Shown: positions 25,960-35,739, counted from the first letter of the stretch. The stretch is 64,000 bases of DNA from Ulvibacter sp047614245 (GCA_047614245.1 JBLHIC010000002.1:1-64000), one strand, 5' to 3'. Notes: a model not told the origin generated them from the letters alone. Numbers and translations: made by a program.

Positions 25960-27201
25960 TTATTCTTCGTTTTTGGCGACTAATTGCGCAATATTTACAA
26001 TCACTTCTATTGCTTTTAACATGCTTTCAACGGGTATATATTCATACCTGCCATGAAAATTATGACCTCCGGCAAATATATTTGGGCATGGTAATCCCAT
26101 AAAACTTAATTGAGAGCCGTCAGTTCCACCACGAATAGGCTTAATCAATGCTTTTATACCTGCCATTTTCATAGCGTCTTCTGCAATGTCTACAATATGC
26201 ATCAACGGTTCAACTTTTTCCCGCATATTATAATATTGATCTTTTATCTCAACAGAAACTACCTGGTTCCCGTATTGCTCATTTATATCATTGGCTAGTT
26301 TTTGAACCACCTCTTTGCGAGCTTCAAAATGACTTCTGTCATGATCGCGAATAATATATTGCAGTTTGGTGCTGTCTACTTCACCTTTCATGTTATGTAG
26401 ATGGAAAAACCCTTGCCGGTCTTCAGTGTGTTCGGGGGTTTCCAATCTCGGCAAAGAGTTAATAAATTCTGTAGCAATATACATGCTGTTTATCATTTTG
26501 CCTTTAGCATAACCAGGATGAACAATTTTTCCTTTAATAGTAACATCCGCACCAGCGGCATTAAAATTTTCATATTCTAATTCACCAATCTGGCTGCCAT
26601 CCATGGTATATGCCCAAGAAGCTCCAAATTTCTTTACATCAAATTTATGTGCTCCCCGTCCAATTTCTTCATCGGGTGTAAAACCTATTCTTATTTTACC
26701 GTGCTTAAGTTCGGGATGATTTACTAAATATTCCATCGAGGAAATTATTTCAGCTATGCCAGCTTTATCATCTGCGCCTAATAAGGTTGTTCCATCAGTT
26801 GTTATAAGAGTTTGACCTTTGTATAGAAGGAGGTCATCAAAATCGGATGGAGATAGAATGATATCTTCTGCTTTATTTAAAACAATGTCCTTTCCATCGT
26901 AATTTTCAATTATTTGAGGTTTTACGTTGGCTCCAGTAAAATCTGGTGTAGTGTCAAAATGAGATACAAAACCGATTACTGGTACATCGTGAGAAACGTT
27001 ACTCGGAAGGGTGGCCATGATATAGGCATTTTCGTCTATAGTCACTTCCTGTAAACCGATTTGCTTTAATTCTTCAACCAAGGCATTGGCTAGATTCCAT
27101 TGTTTTTTGGTGCTAGGAGTGGTTTTACTCTCCGGATCACTTTCAGTATCTACGGTGACATAACGAATAAAACGATCAATAAGATGCTGCTTTTGAATCA
27201 T
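25960..27201 (-). CDS. pepT: Peptidase T (tripeptide aminopeptidase)
   Basis: A 413-residue M20 metallopeptidase. Landmarks: RFIRYVTVDTESDP at the N-terminus, the first zinc ligand region GFVSHFDTTPD, LLGADDKAGIAEI with the bridging Asp, FTPDEEIGRGAHKFD with the catalytic and ligand Glu residues, and PIRGGTDGSQLSFMG with GGHNFHGRYEYIP at the C-terminus. It removes N-terminal residues from tripeptides in the cytoplasm. A minus-strand TATCTTTG box lies 15 bases upstream of its ATG. Confidence 0.95.
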   Translation of the reverse strand: MIQKQHLIDRFIRYVTVDTESDPESKTTPSTKKQWNLANALVEELKQIGLQEVTIDENAYIMATLPSNVSHDVPVIGFVSHFDTTPDFTGANVKPQIIENYDGKDIVLNKAEDIILSPSDFDDLLLYKGQTLITTDGTTLLGADDKAGIAEIISSMEYLVNHPELKHGKIRIGFTPDEEIGRGAHKFDVKKFGASWAYTMDGSQIGELEYENFNAAGADVTIKGKIVHPGYAKGKMINSMYIATEFINSLPRLETPEHTEDRQGFFHLHNMKGEVDSTKLQYIIRDHDRSHFEARKEVVQKLANDINEQYGNQVVSVEIKDQYYNMREKVEPLMHIVDIAEDAMKMAGIKALIKPIRGGTDGSQLSFMGLPCPNIFAGGHNFHGRYEYIPVESMLKAIEVIVNIAQLVAKNEE

Positions 27202-27215
27202 ATAATGTTTTTCAC

Positions 27216-27223
27216 CAAAGATA
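27216..27223 (-). promoter_or_regulatory. -7 promoter element for pepT
   Basis: On the minus strand TATCTTTG matches TAnnTTTG, 14 bases before the pepT start codon. No -33 match is present at the expected distance. Confidence 0.4.
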
Positions 27224-27331
27224 AAGATTAGTCATTAAAACTATTAAAAAATCTGTGACAGAGTAAGTTTTTTAAATTTTCCGTATATTACATAACAATT
27301 ATTAAACCTAAAATTAACAAACACAAACTTC

Positions 27332-30220
27332 ATGAAAAAAAACAACTTAATCCTCACTGTATTATGCTTATTATTCATAGTTACGGTAAGCGCACAACAA
27401 GTTTCAGGACTTGTTACCGATGAAACGTCCGAGCCTCTTTCTGGGGTTTCCGTTATTGTAAAAGGTACCACAACTGGTGCCATCACAGATTTTGATGGAA
27501 AATATTCTATCGAAGCAGCCAATGGGGCTGTATTGACTTTTTCTTATGTTGGATTCGAAGCCAAAGATGTTACGGTCACTGGCAGCACCATGGATTTACA
27601 AATGAGTTCTGGAGTGTCCCTTAGTGAAATAGTTTTAATAGGGACGCGTAATCCAAATCGAACTGCAGTTAACTCTGCTGTACCTGTTGATGTTATTTCA
27701 ATGCAGGAACTTATTACTTCAGGACCGCAAGTTAATTTAAATCAGATTTTAAATTATGTTGCGCCTTCGTTTACATCAAACACTCAGACTATTTCAGATG
27801 GTACTGATCATATTGACCCAGCATCCTTAAGAGGATTAGGTCCAGATCAAGTATTGGTGTTGGTTAATGGTAAAAGGCGTCACAATTCGTCTTTGGTTAA
27901 TGTAAATGGAACCTTTGGGCGAGGTAGTGTAGGAACCGACTTGAACGCAATTCCTGCTATTTCTATTAAGAGAATTGAAGTCTTGAGAGATGGAGCTGCG
28001 GCACAATATGGATCTGATGCCATCGCTGGAGTAATAAATATTGTCCTTAACGATAATGTCAATGAACTTCTTCTTAACGTAACCTCAGGAGCGAATTTCA
28101 GTGAAAATTCTAATAATCAAACTGGTGGTGTCGATGGCGGAACGATCAATGTAAGCGCCAACTATGGTGTTGCTGTTGGAGAACGAGGTGGTTCGCTTAA
28201 CCTTTCTGGTGATTTTGACTACAGACAGCCTTACAGTCGTATGAAGGAATGGGAAGGAAATATTTTCAATCAGTATAATACGATAGAAAGAGTTGCTAGT
28301 AGCGCTGGATATAATATTGCCAATTTACTAGATGATGATGTTAGTGATGTTATCCAATTTGGAAACCAAGCCGGTTTTAATTTAAGTCCAACGGCTACAA
28401 AGACAGATCTTCAGGCTATACTAAGTGCAGATAATACAGCTGCCGAACTCGCCGCCAGAGGTCTTGAGAGAAAAGATTTTAACATGAGAGTTGGGCAATC
28501 TGAAGTTAGAGGTGGGCGATTTTTCGCTAACTTTTCACTTCCGGTTGATGATAATGATACAGAAATATACTCGTTTGCAGGTATAAGTTCAAGAACTGGA
28601 AATTCTGCTGGTTTTTATAGATTACCAAACCAAAGTAGAACATATACGCCTGCATATAATAATGGATTCTTGCCAGAAATTAATTCAAAAATATTGGATC
28701 AGTCGATAGCAGTTGGTATTAAGGGTGTTATAGGATCTGGGTGGAATATTGACTTTAGTAACACTTATGGTAAGAATAAGTTTCTTTATACTATTGGAAA
28801 TACATTTAATGCATCACTTCAAAACGCGTCTCCGACAACCTTTGATGCTGGAGGATTTAGCTTTTCCCAAAATACAACTAACTTAGATGTTAGTAAATTC
28901 TATGATGATATTTTAAGTGGTGTAAACGTTGCTTTTGGAGGTGAGTATCGTAGTGAAATTTATGAGATTGAAGCTGGAGAAGAAGCATCTTATTCTCAAT
29001 ACACGGCAGATGGACAAGCTATAACGCTTGCATCTCAAGTTCCTGCAAAGGACTTTTTTGGATCTTCCAGACCAGGAGGATCTCAAGTTTTCCCTGGATT
29101 CAGTCCAAAAAATGAGTTAAATAGAGGCCGAAATAGTGTTGCGGGATATTTTGACATAGAAGCCGACTTTACCGAATCTTTATTAGTGAGTTTTGCAACG
29201 CGTTATGAAAATTATTCGGATTTTGGAGGTACAGCTAATTTCAAATTGGCGACACTTTTTAAAATAAATGATAATTTTAATTTAAGAGCGGCAGGTAATA
29301 CTGGTTTTAGAGCACCATCTCTTCATCAGTTAAATTTCAATTCTACCTCAACGATTTTTGATCAAAACGGGAACCCACAAGAGGTTGGTACTTTTGCTAA
29401 TGACAGTAGACCAGCAGCCTTATTAGGAATTCCACAGTTAAAAGAAGAGACATCTAAAAGTATAAGTGTTGGATTTACAGCAAAACTCCCTGAACTAAAT
29501 ATTAGCTTAACGTTAGATGGTTATTTTGTAGCTATTGACGACAGAGTTGTTTATACAGGTCAATTTAAAGGGCCGGGTACAGGTACCGAACTTGATAATC
29601 TATTGTCTCAAGCTAATGCAACAGCTGCATCCTTCTTTGCCAATGCGATCGATACTGAATCAAAAGGGATTGATATAGTCATAACACATAAAGTTAGATT
29701 TGGAGGGAATATGGGATTAAAATCTGATCTTTCAGCTACCTTATCAAAAACAAAGCAAGTTGGTCAAATCAAGGCGTCTAGAGTTCTAGAAAGTGCAGGT
29801 TTGGTTGGTACATATTTTCCTGAAGACAGTCGTGTTTATTTAGAGGAGGCTGTTCCGAGAACCAAGGTTAATTTATCCAATTCATTTACATCAGGAAAAC
29901 TAAATGTATTTTTAAGAAATGTATTTTTTGGAGAAGTTACAGAAGCTACAACCAATATAGATCGTCAGCAGGTGTTTGGATCCAAAGTAGTTACGGATCT
30001 TTCTATAGGCTATGAGGTTACGAAGGCTTTAACAGTTACTGTTGGAGCTAATAACCTTTTAGATGTCTTTCCAGACAGAGCCGCTCAAGATTTAGAGCCT
30101 GGAACTGCAGGAGATCAAAATAACAGAAGTAGTGGAAGATTTGATTGGTCTAGAAGAGCACAACAATTTGGAATCGGAGGAAGATACTTATTCGCAAGAT
30201 TGAGTTTCGGACTTCAATAG
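27332..30220 (+). CDS. TonB-dependent receptor with carboxypeptidase-regulatory N-terminal domain
   Basis: A 962-residue outer membrane receptor: signal peptide of 21 residues, a CarboxypepD_reg-like domain (about 22-108, VSGLVTDETSEPLSGVSVIV), the plug domain (about 115-240; SLRGLGPDQVLVLVNGKRRH, then RIEVLRDGAAAQYGSDAIAG) and a 22-strand barrel with FNLRAAGNTGFRAPSLHQLN and a C-terminal aromatic-rich end. The plug and barrel wording (RSSGRFDWSRRAQQFG near the end) fits the large BtuB/FecA-like group of flavobacteria. The ligand is unknown and no SusD-like lipoprotein is next to it, so it is not a standard SusCD pair. It stands alone and ends with a strong terminator. Confidence 0.92.
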   Translation: MKKNNLILTVLCLLFIVTVSAQQVSGLVTDETSEPLSGVSVIVKGTTTGAITDFDGKYSIEAANGAVLTFSYVGFEAKDVTVTGSTMDLQMSSGVSLSEIVLIGTRNPNRTAVNSAVPVDVISMQELITSGPQVNLNQILNYVAPSFTSNTQTISDGTDHIDPASLRGLGPDQVLVLVNGKRRHNSSLVNVNGTFGRGSVGTDLNAIPAISIKRIEVLRDGAAAQYGSDAIAGVINIVLNDNVNELLLNVTSGANFSENSNNQTGGVDGGTINVSANYGVAVGERGGSLNLSGDFDYRQPYSRMKEWEGNIFNQYNTIERVASSAGYNIANLLDDDVSDVIQFGNQAGFNLSPTATKTDLQAILSADNTAAELAARGLERKDFNMRVGQSEVRGGRFFANFSLPVDDNDTEIYSFAGISSRTGNSAGFYRLPNQSRTYTPAYNNGFLPEINSKILDQSIAVGIKGVIGSGWNIDFSNTYGKNKFLYTIGNTFNASLQNASPTTFDAGGFSFSQNTTNLDVSKFYDDILSGVNVAFGGEYRSEIYEIEAGEEASYSQYTADGQAITLASQVPAKDFFGSSRPGGSQVFPGFSPKNELNRGRNSVAGYFDIEADFTESLLVSFATRYENYSDFGGTANFKLATLFKINDNFNLRAAGNTGFRAPSLHQLNFNSTSTIFDQNGNPQEVGTFANDSRPAALLGIPQLKEETSKSISVGFTAKLPELNISLTLDGYFVAIDDRVVYTGQFKGPGTGTELDNLLSQANATAASFFANAIDTESKGIDIVITHKVRFGGNMGLKSDLSATLSKTKQVGQIKASRVLESAGLVGTYFPEDSRVYLEEAVPRTKVNLSNSFTSGKLNVFLRNVFFGEVTEATTNIDRQQVFGSKVVTDLSIGYEVTKALTVTVGANNLLDVFPDRAAQDLEPGTAGDQNNRSSGRFDWSRRAQQFGIGGRYLFARLSFGLQ

Positions 30221-30264
30221 TATAGTGTTTTTAATTCACCTATAAATTGGTGATGTTATTATAG

Positions 30265-30303
30265 AAAAGGCTGCCCATTCAAATGGGGAGCCTTTTCCTA
30301 TTT
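30265..30303 (+). terminator. Intrinsic terminator after the TonB receptor gene
   Basis: The arms AAAAGGCTGCCCATT and AAATGGGGAGCCTTTT pair with one mismatch. The hairpin ends in CCTATTT 45 bases after the stop. Confidence 0.85.
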
Positions 30304-30338
30304 CGATTAATTATCTTTTAAATTGACGCCTAGCTCCG

Positions 30339-30346
30339 TACCTTTG
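30339..30346 (+). promoter_or_regulatory. -7 promoter element for pyrD
   Basis: TACCTTTG lies 20 bases before the ATG at 30367, just after the upstream terminator. Confidence 0.45.
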
Positions 30347-30366
30347 TAATTATTTTAAACAATACT

Positions 30367-31407
30367 ATGTATAAAGCTCTTATTCGACCAATTTTCTTTG
30401 CGATTGATCCCGAAAGAATACATCATTTTACCTTTTCACTTATTCGTCTTCTAAGTAGTTTAGGTTTCGGACGCCTCTTCCGAAGTATGTATCAAATTAA
30501 AAATTCAAGCTTAGAACGTGATGTTTTCGGACTTAAGTTTCCAAACCCTGTTGGTCTGGCAGCGGGATTCGATAAAGATGCAAAGTTATATAAGGAGTTG
30601 TCCAATTTCGGATTTGGATTTATTGAGATAGGAACCGTTACTCCAAAACCCCAAGGAGGGAATCCTAAGAAAAGACTTTTCCGACTTAAAGAAGATTCTG
30701 CGCTTATAAACAGAATGGGTTTTAATAATGGAGGTGTTGATCAAGCAGTATTAAGATTAAAAGAAAACAAACAAGAAGAGAGTGGGAATGATAGTCCTAG
30801 AGTTTTAATAGGTGGAAATATTGGGAAGAATAAGACAACGCCTAATGAGGAGGCAGTGAATGATTATCTTATTTGTTTTGAAGCGCTGTTCGATTATGTG
30901 GATTATTTTGTTGTAAATGTGAGTTCTCCTAATACGCCAAATTTAAGAGCCCTTCAGGATAAGGAGCCTCTAACGGCCTTGTTAAATACTTTGAATAAAG
31001 CAAATTATAAAAAATCAAATCCGAAGCCAATACTTTTAAAAATAGCTCCAGATTTGACTGATGAACAATTATTGGATATCATTGATATTGTAGCAGAAAC
31101 AAAAATTGACGGAGTCATTGCAACTAACACAACGATTTCACGAGAAGGACTTTCTTCAGAAAATAAAAAAGAAACTGGAGGGATGAGCGGAATGCCCTTA
31201 GGAAAAAGAGCAACTGAAGTTATTAGATTCCTTTCAGAAAAAAGTAATAAAGCGTTCCCTATTATCGGGGTAGGAGGCATTCATAGTTCCGACGATGCTT
31301 TGGAAAAAATAGAAGCGGGAGCGAGCTTGGTTCAACTATATAGTGGATTTATTTACGAAGGCCCTCAACTAATTAAAGACATTAATAAAGCATTGTTTAA
31401 AGCTTAA
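30367..31407 (+). CDS. pyrD: Quinone-dependent dihydroorotate dehydrogenase (class 2)
   Basis: A 346-residue class 2 enzyme: N-terminal amphipathic quinone-binding helices (PIFFAIDPERIHHFTFSLIR), FPNPVGLAAGFDKDA, GFIEIGTVTPKPQGGNPKKR, NRMGFNNGGVD, the NVSSPNTPNLRALQ loop with the catalytic Ser, and the FMN phosphate-binding IIGVGGIHSSDDA. It oxidises dihydroorotate to orotate at the inner membrane, passing electrons to menaquinone, in pyrimidine biosynthesis. All catalytic motifs are present. Confidence 0.96.
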   Translation: MYKALIRPIFFAIDPERIHHFTFSLIRLLSSLGFGRLFRSMYQIKNSSLERDVFGLKFPNPVGLAAGFDKDAKLYKELSNFGFGFIEIGTVTPKPQGGNPKKRLFRLKEDSALINRMGFNNGGVDQAVLRLKENKQEESGNDSPRVLIGGNIGKNKTTPNEEAVNDYLICFEALFDYVDYFVVNVSSPNTPNLRALQDKEPLTALLNTLNKANYKKSNPKPILLKIAPDLTDEQLLDIIDIVAETKIDGVIATNTTISREGLSSENKKETGGMSGMPLGKRATEVIRFLSEKSNKAFPIIGVGGIHSSDDALEKIEAGASLVQLYSGFIYEGPQLIKDINKALFKA

Positions 31408-31506
31408 GAAATCTATCTGCCATTTCTTTATTGAAAACATATATAACACGCATAAAGTAAACTTCGATAAAAACGGATGTTGCTTGTCATTAAAACAAAA
31501 ATAAAA

Positions 31507-32241
31507 ATGAGTTTTTTAAATGCAGAATGGAGAAAATTAGCCGTCGCGAATTATGTAATTAATCCGAGTAGTCTTTCAAAATATGTTCCAGCTGGAACTG
31601 AACTCGATTTATGGGAAAATAAATGTTTTGTCAGTTTAATAGGGTTTATGTTCTTAGATACCAAAATATTAGGAGTAAAAATTCCATTTCACATTAATTT
31701 TGAAGAAGTAAACCTGAGATTTTATGTCAAACGATTTGAAAATAACACTTGGAAACGCGGTGTTGTTTTTATTAAAGAAATCGTACCTAAACCTGCGCTA
31801 ACTTTTATCGCAAATACAATCTACAAAGAGCACTATGAAACATTGCCAATGCGACATAAGTGGGAAGAAAACATTACAAATAGAACTGTAGAATATCAAT
31901 GGAAAAAGAATAGGGTGTGGCAATCTTTCAAAATTGTGGCAGCTTTAAAAGCTTCAGAAATTATAGAAAATAGTGAAACTGAGTTTATAACCGAACATTA
32001 TTGGGGATACGCAAAAGTGAACGATTCAGTTACCAATGAATATGAAGTTACACATCCAAAATGGAAACAATATAGGGTAGAAAGTTCTGAAATAAAAGTT
32101 GATTTTGGGATTGTTTATGGAAAGGATTTTGAGTTTTTAAATAAAATGAAACCAGAATCAGTAATGCTTGCTGAAGGTTCAGAGATAACCGTTGAAAGTA
32201 AGACTACGATACGAGAAAATGCCAATCAATATAACGTATAA
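31507..32241 (+). CDS. DUF2071 (YqjF-like) protein
   Basis: A protein of about 244 residues matching DUF2071/YqjF-like proteins: FLNAEWRKLAVANYVINP at the start, LDLWENKCFVSLIGFMF, NFEEVNLRFYV, WKRGVVFIKEIVPK and a C-terminal HPKWKQYRVESSEIKVDFG with VYGKDFEFL. The fold is distantly related to acetoacetate decarboxylase; the enzymatic role is unknown. I chose ATG 31507 over the upstream start at 31477, because the family begins at this point. It seems to be a single-gene unit. Behind it, on the other strand, lies an open coding-like fragment of unknown nature. Confidence 0.8.
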   Translation: MSFLNAEWRKLAVANYVINPSSLSKYVPAGTELDLWENKCFVSLIGFMFLDTKILGVKIPFHINFEEVNLRFYVKRFENNTWKRGVVFIKEIVPKPALTFIANTIYKEHYETLPMRHKWEENITNRTVEYQWKKNRVWQSFKIVAALKASEIIENSETEFITEHYWGYAKVNDSVTNEYEVTHPKWKQYRVESSEIKVDFGIVYGKDFEFLNKMKPESVMLAEGSEITVESKTTIRENANQYNV

Positions 32242-32490
32242 GATGCTGATATTAAACGGCCTAATATAGGTTTTTGTTTGTTTAAATAGATCTAAAACAA
32301 TTTTGTTATCCCATTCGCAAGTGCCATCGATTTTCGAAATACTATTAATGGCTATCATCCAATCGGTGCGAATAGCAATCATAGAAGCGAGGGTATGCAA
32401 GAGGTGCAGTCGATGGAAGTTACCGCTCAAGTAAGGGTGGGCAGGTTGTATACAGTTACTGTCAAAAGCATCGGTATAAGTTGCGGTGGA
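32242..32490 (-). pseudogene. Unidentified protein-coding fragment without a proper start
   Basis: The minus strand is open from 32490 (after a TGA) down through 32179. It reads as plausible protein: TYTDAFDSNCIQPAHPYLS, then NFHRLHLLHTLASMIAIRT, DWMIAINSISKIDGTCEWDN and KIVLDLFKQTK. Only a TTG at 32430 could serve as start, and the reading continues antisense into the end of the DUF2071 gene, so the native C-terminus is probably lost too. I do not recognise the family. An internal gene fragment is the best description; a genuine short gene is possible. Confidence 0.35.
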
Positions 32491-32594
32491 TCACTGTGCA
32501 AATACGAGGGAAGTATTTTGTAAAAAAAATAACAAAAAAAAGCAATGCCCTTCGCATAGGTCGTTTGGTGTTATCAGTCTTACTTTTAAAAATG

Positions 32595-32602
32595 TATTTT
32601 TG
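32595..32602 (+). promoter_or_regulatory. -7 promoter element for the LysE-family gene
   Basis: TATTTTTG ends only 4 bases before the ATG at 32607, so the message would be leaderless or nearly so if this box is used. No -33 box is seen at normal spacing. Confidence 0.35.
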
Positions 32603-32606
32603 TTGA

Positions 32607-33221
32607 ATGCTTGAAGCACTAGTCTCATTTTCATTTGCAACATTAGTATTAGCACTTTCCCCGGGACCAGATAATATATATGTCATTACTCAATCATTAG
32701 TAAATGGCACTAAAGCTGGTATTGCAACGACTGCTGGACTTATAAGTGGTTGCATTGTGCATACTGCTTTATTGGCATTTGGGGTATCTGCTTTGATCAC
32801 TGCTTCGGAAAGTATATTTTATGGAATTAAAATATTTGGAGCCTTATATTTACTCTATTTAGCATATACCGTTTATAAAAGTGATGCCAGTGTTACTTTT
32901 TCCGACAGTGCTCCAAAAAAATCAAACTGGAAACTCTTTAAGCAAGGCGTCTTTATGAATCTTGTGAACCCCAAAGTAATGATTTTCTTTTTAGCTTTTT
33001 TCCCGGTATTTCTGTGGGATACGACGAAAAATACTGTTTTTCAGTTCTTTACTCTGGGAGCTACATTTATGCTGGTTTCGTTTTTACTCTTCAGTTCTCT
33101 CGCTTTATTAGCGGGTAGTATAAAGCAATTTATGATAAAACAGAAATCGGCAGGAAGGGTTATGAAGTGGCTTCAGATCATTGTGTTCGTCGGAATTTCA
33201 ATTTATATTTTGACACCATAA
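32607..33221 (+). CDS. LysE/RhtB family amino acid exporter
   Basis: A 204-residue protein with six predicted membrane segments and the family signature LALSPGPDNIYVITQSL near residues 14-30, followed by G-rich helix 2 (GTKAGIATTAGLISG) and NLVNPKVMIFFLAFFP in the middle. LysE/RhtB proteins export amino acids such as lysine, arginine, threonine or homoserine, driven by the proton gradient. The substrate cannot be predicted. It ends 51 bases before the HMG-CoA-lyase-like gene on the same strand. Confidence 0.92.
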   Translation: MLEALVSFSFATLVLALSPGPDNIYVITQSLVNGTKAGIATTAGLISGCIVHTALLAFGVSALITASESIFYGIKIFGALYLLYLAYTVYKSDASVTFSDSAPKKSNWKLFKQGVFMNLVNPKVMIFFLAFFPVFLWDTTKNTVFQFFTLGATFMLVSFLLFSSLALLAGSIKQFMIKQKSAGRVMKWLQIIVFVGISIYILTP

Positions 33222-33272
33222 TTTGCACATCAAAAGATGCTAGCATGCTAAGTAATTTATATCTTTGGTTTA

Positions 33273-34136
33273 ATGCAAAGCGTAAAAATAATAGAATGTC
33301 CTCGGGATGCCATGCAAGGTATAAAGGATTGGATTCCTACAGAAAAGAAAATACAATATATTCAATCATTGCTCCGTTGCGGATTTGATACTATTGACTT
33401 CGGAAGCTTTGTGTCACCAAAAGCAATTCCGCAGATGCAAGACACATCGGCGGTTTTGGCAGGTTTAGACTTGAGTGCTACTACAAGTAAATTACTTGCG
33501 ATCGTAGCAAATTTAAGAGGTGCTGAATCGGCTGTTATACATCCTGAAATTCAATATTTGGGCTACCCATTTTCAATTTCCGAAAATTTTCAAATGCGAA
33601 ATACGCATAAAACAATTGCTCAGTCTATAGATACCTTACAAGCGATCTTAGATTTAGCTCGAGCGAATAACAAAGAAGTAGTTGCTTACCTTTCTATGGG
33701 TTTTGGAAACCCTTATGGAGATCCTTGGGATGTTGATATTGTTGGAAATTGGACGGAAAAATTATCTGGGATGGGCGTTAAGATATTGTCGCTAAGCGAT
33801 ACGGTTGGTTCTTCAACACCGGATATAATAACGCACCTATTCTCACAGTTGATTCCTAAATACCCACACATAGAATTTGGTGCGCATCTTCATACGACGC
33901 CAACCGCTTGGCACGAGAAAGTGAATGCGGCATATGAAGCAGGTTGTAGAAGATTTGACGGTGCTATCCAAGGGTTTGGTGGTTGCCCAATGGCTAAAGA
34001 TGAATTAACTGGAAATATGCCTACCGAAAAGATGCTAAGCTATTTTACCTCAAAAAAAGTGGATAGTAATCTCAATCCTATGTCTTTCGAAAGTTCGCAT
34101 AATGAAGCTTCTAAAATATTTAATCAATACCATTGA
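33273..34136 (+). CDS. mvaB: Hydroxymethylglutaryl-CoA lyase
   Basis: A 287-residue TIM-barrel protein of the HMGL-like family. Visible motifs are ECPRDAMQG with the catalytic Arg-Asp pair, DTIDFGSFVSPKAIPQM, YLSMGFGNPYGDPW, LSDTVGSSTP, FGAHLHTTP with metal-binding His residues, and the catalytic Cys loop GFGGCPMAKDELTGN. It splits HMG-CoA into acetyl-CoA and acetoacetate, the last step of leucine catabolism; a leucine-type dehydrogenase is encoded at 22938. The stop is followed after one base by the start of the nucleotidase gene, so they likely share a transcript. Confidence 0.93.
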   Translation: MQSVKIIECPRDAMQGIKDWIPTEKKIQYIQSLLRCGFDTIDFGSFVSPKAIPQMQDTSAVLAGLDLSATTSKLLAIVANLRGAESAVIHPEIQYLGYPFSISENFQMRNTHKTIAQSIDTLQAILDLARANNKEVVAYLSMGFGNPYGDPWDVDIVGNWTEKLSGMGVKILSLSDTVGSSTPDIITHLFSQLIPKYPHIEFGAHLHTTPTAWHEKVNAAYEAGCRRFDGAIQGFGGCPMAKDELTGNMPTEKMLSYFTSKKVDSNLNPMSFESSHNEASKIFNQYH

Positions 34137-34137
34137 A

Positions 34138-35733
34138 ATGAAATTTCAACCACAAATGGGATCTGTAAAAGGTAATCAATTTCTCTTAAGAAAAATTGAG
34201 AGAAATGTTATTTTACTCGCTTTTTCGGTATTATTTGTTGTCCTTACTAGCTGTAAAACGACAAAATCTGCTTACAATATAGGTGAAGCGCAAGGAGCTG
34301 TCACTTTTAAAATAATACAACTAAATGATGTCTATGAAATCGCTCCGTTAAGCGGGGGTCAATATGGGGGGATGGCCAGAGTGGCGCACGTTAGAGATTC
34401 GGTGGCGAAGGTTAATCCGAATACTTATTTAGTGATGGCTGGTGATTTTCTAAATCCGTCATTGTTAGGGGCTATTAAAGTCAATGGAGAACGGATCAAT
34501 GGAAAGCACATGATTGAGGTCATGAATGCTATGAATTTTGATTTGGTGACTTTTGGAAATCATGAGTTTGATATTGGCGAAGAAGCGCTTCAGAAGCGAA
34601 TAAATGAGTCTAATTTTCAATGGACGTCTGCCAATGTGAAGCAAAAAACGGAAAATGGCTCTAGACCTTTTACCCTGCAGCGAAGTAACGCAAGGGAAAC
34701 GGTAAATAATTCACATATCATTATGGTGGATGATGGAAATGGTGGGGAGTTAAAGGTTGGTTTTTTCAGTGTTACAATACCGTCCAATTCTATAGACTTC
34801 GTGGATTATGGGGATATTTTTTCCGAAGCTGAAAAAGCATATTATAGTTTAGAGAAAAATGTTGATATTGTTATTGGACTTACGCATTTGGAAATAGAAC
34901 AAGATATCGCTTTAACGAAAAGACTCCCCAAATTGCGTTTTATTATGGGTGGTCATGAACATAATGCTATGTTAGTTTCCTCGGAAAATGCTATTATAGC
35001 AAAAGCTGACGCGAACGCTAAAACTGTTTATATTCATACTTTCGAATTTAATAAGGTGAACAAAAATCTGAAGATTGATTCACGTTTGTTTCCGATTGAT
35101 GAGAAAATAGCTTCAGAGCCGAAGGTAACTGAGATAGTGGCTAGGTGGAGTGCTGTTTTAGAAAATAAGATTAGTGAGGTAGTTGCAAATCCCAATGAAG
35201 TTATTTATAAAGCAACAACACCATTAGATGCTACCGATATCGCTAATAGAGAAATACAGACAAATTTTGGTGATATAATAGGGGCTGCAATGGCAGCTTC
35301 ATTTAACGAACCTGTTGATGGGGCTCTGGTTAATGGGGGTTCATTTCGAATCGATGATATGCTTACTGGAGATATAACTAGTATTGATATATTTAGAGTT
35401 TTACCATTTGGGGGTGATGTACTTAAAGTAGATCTTACAGGGCAATTGCTCATTGAGATTTTAGACTTTGGAGAATCCAAAAAAGGAACGGGTGCATATC
35501 TGCAACGATACGGATTTACTCAAAAATTTGACACTTGGTTTTTCAATGACCAAGCTATTAATATTACTCAAATATATTCTATAGCTTTTAGTAATTACTT
35601 ATTAAAAGGGTATGATATTCCTTTTTTAACGCCAGAGAACCCGGGGGTTAAAAATATTTATATAGCTACTACTTTTGAGCCGGCGTATGATATACGAGGG
35701 GCTGTAATCATTTATATTAAATCTTTAAAATAA
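34138..35733 (+). CDS. 5'-nucleotidase/metallophosphatase lipoprotein
   Basis: A protein of about 531 residues: N-terminal hydrophobic segment with lipobox LTSC, then a calcineurin-like phosphoesterase domain (AGDFLNPS, TFGNHEFDIGEE, GLTHLEIEQD, IMGGHEHNAM) and a C-terminal 5'-nucleotidase domain (NFGDIIGAAMAAS, VNGGSFRIDD, LPFGGDVLKVDLTG). The first metal motif reads QLNDVYEIAPL instead of the usual DxH, a variant I associate with a Bacteroidota subgroup. It probably dephosphorylates nucleotides outside the cytoplasm. ATG 34138 starts one base after the mvaB stop and is preferred over ATG 34102, which overlaps mvaB. Confidence 0.88.
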   Translation: MKFQPQMGSVKGNQFLLRKIERNVILLAFSVLFVVLTSCKTTKSAYNIGEAQGAVTFKIIQLNDVYEIAPLSGGQYGGMARVAHVRDSVAKVNPNTYLVMAGDFLNPSLLGAIKVNGERINGKHMIEVMNAMNFDLVTFGNHEFDIGEEALQKRINESNFQWTSANVKQKTENGSRPFTLQRSNARETVNNSHIIMVDDGNGGELKVGFFSVTIPSNSIDFVDYGDIFSEAEKAYYSLEKNVDIVIGLTHLEIEQDIALTKRLPKLRFIMGGHEHNAMLVSSENAIIAKADANAKTVYIHTFEFNKVNKNLKIDSRLFPIDEKIASEPKVTEIVARWSAVLENKISEVVANPNEVIYKATTPLDATDIANREIQTNFGDIIGAAMAASFNEPVDGALVNGGSFRIDDMLTGDITSIDIFRVLPFGGDVLKVDLTGQLLIEILDFGESKKGTGAYLQRYGFTQKFDTWFFNDQAINITQIYSIAFSNYLLKGYDIPFLTPENPGVKNIYIATTFEPAYDIRGAVIIYIKSLK

Positions 35734-35739
35734 TTAATC

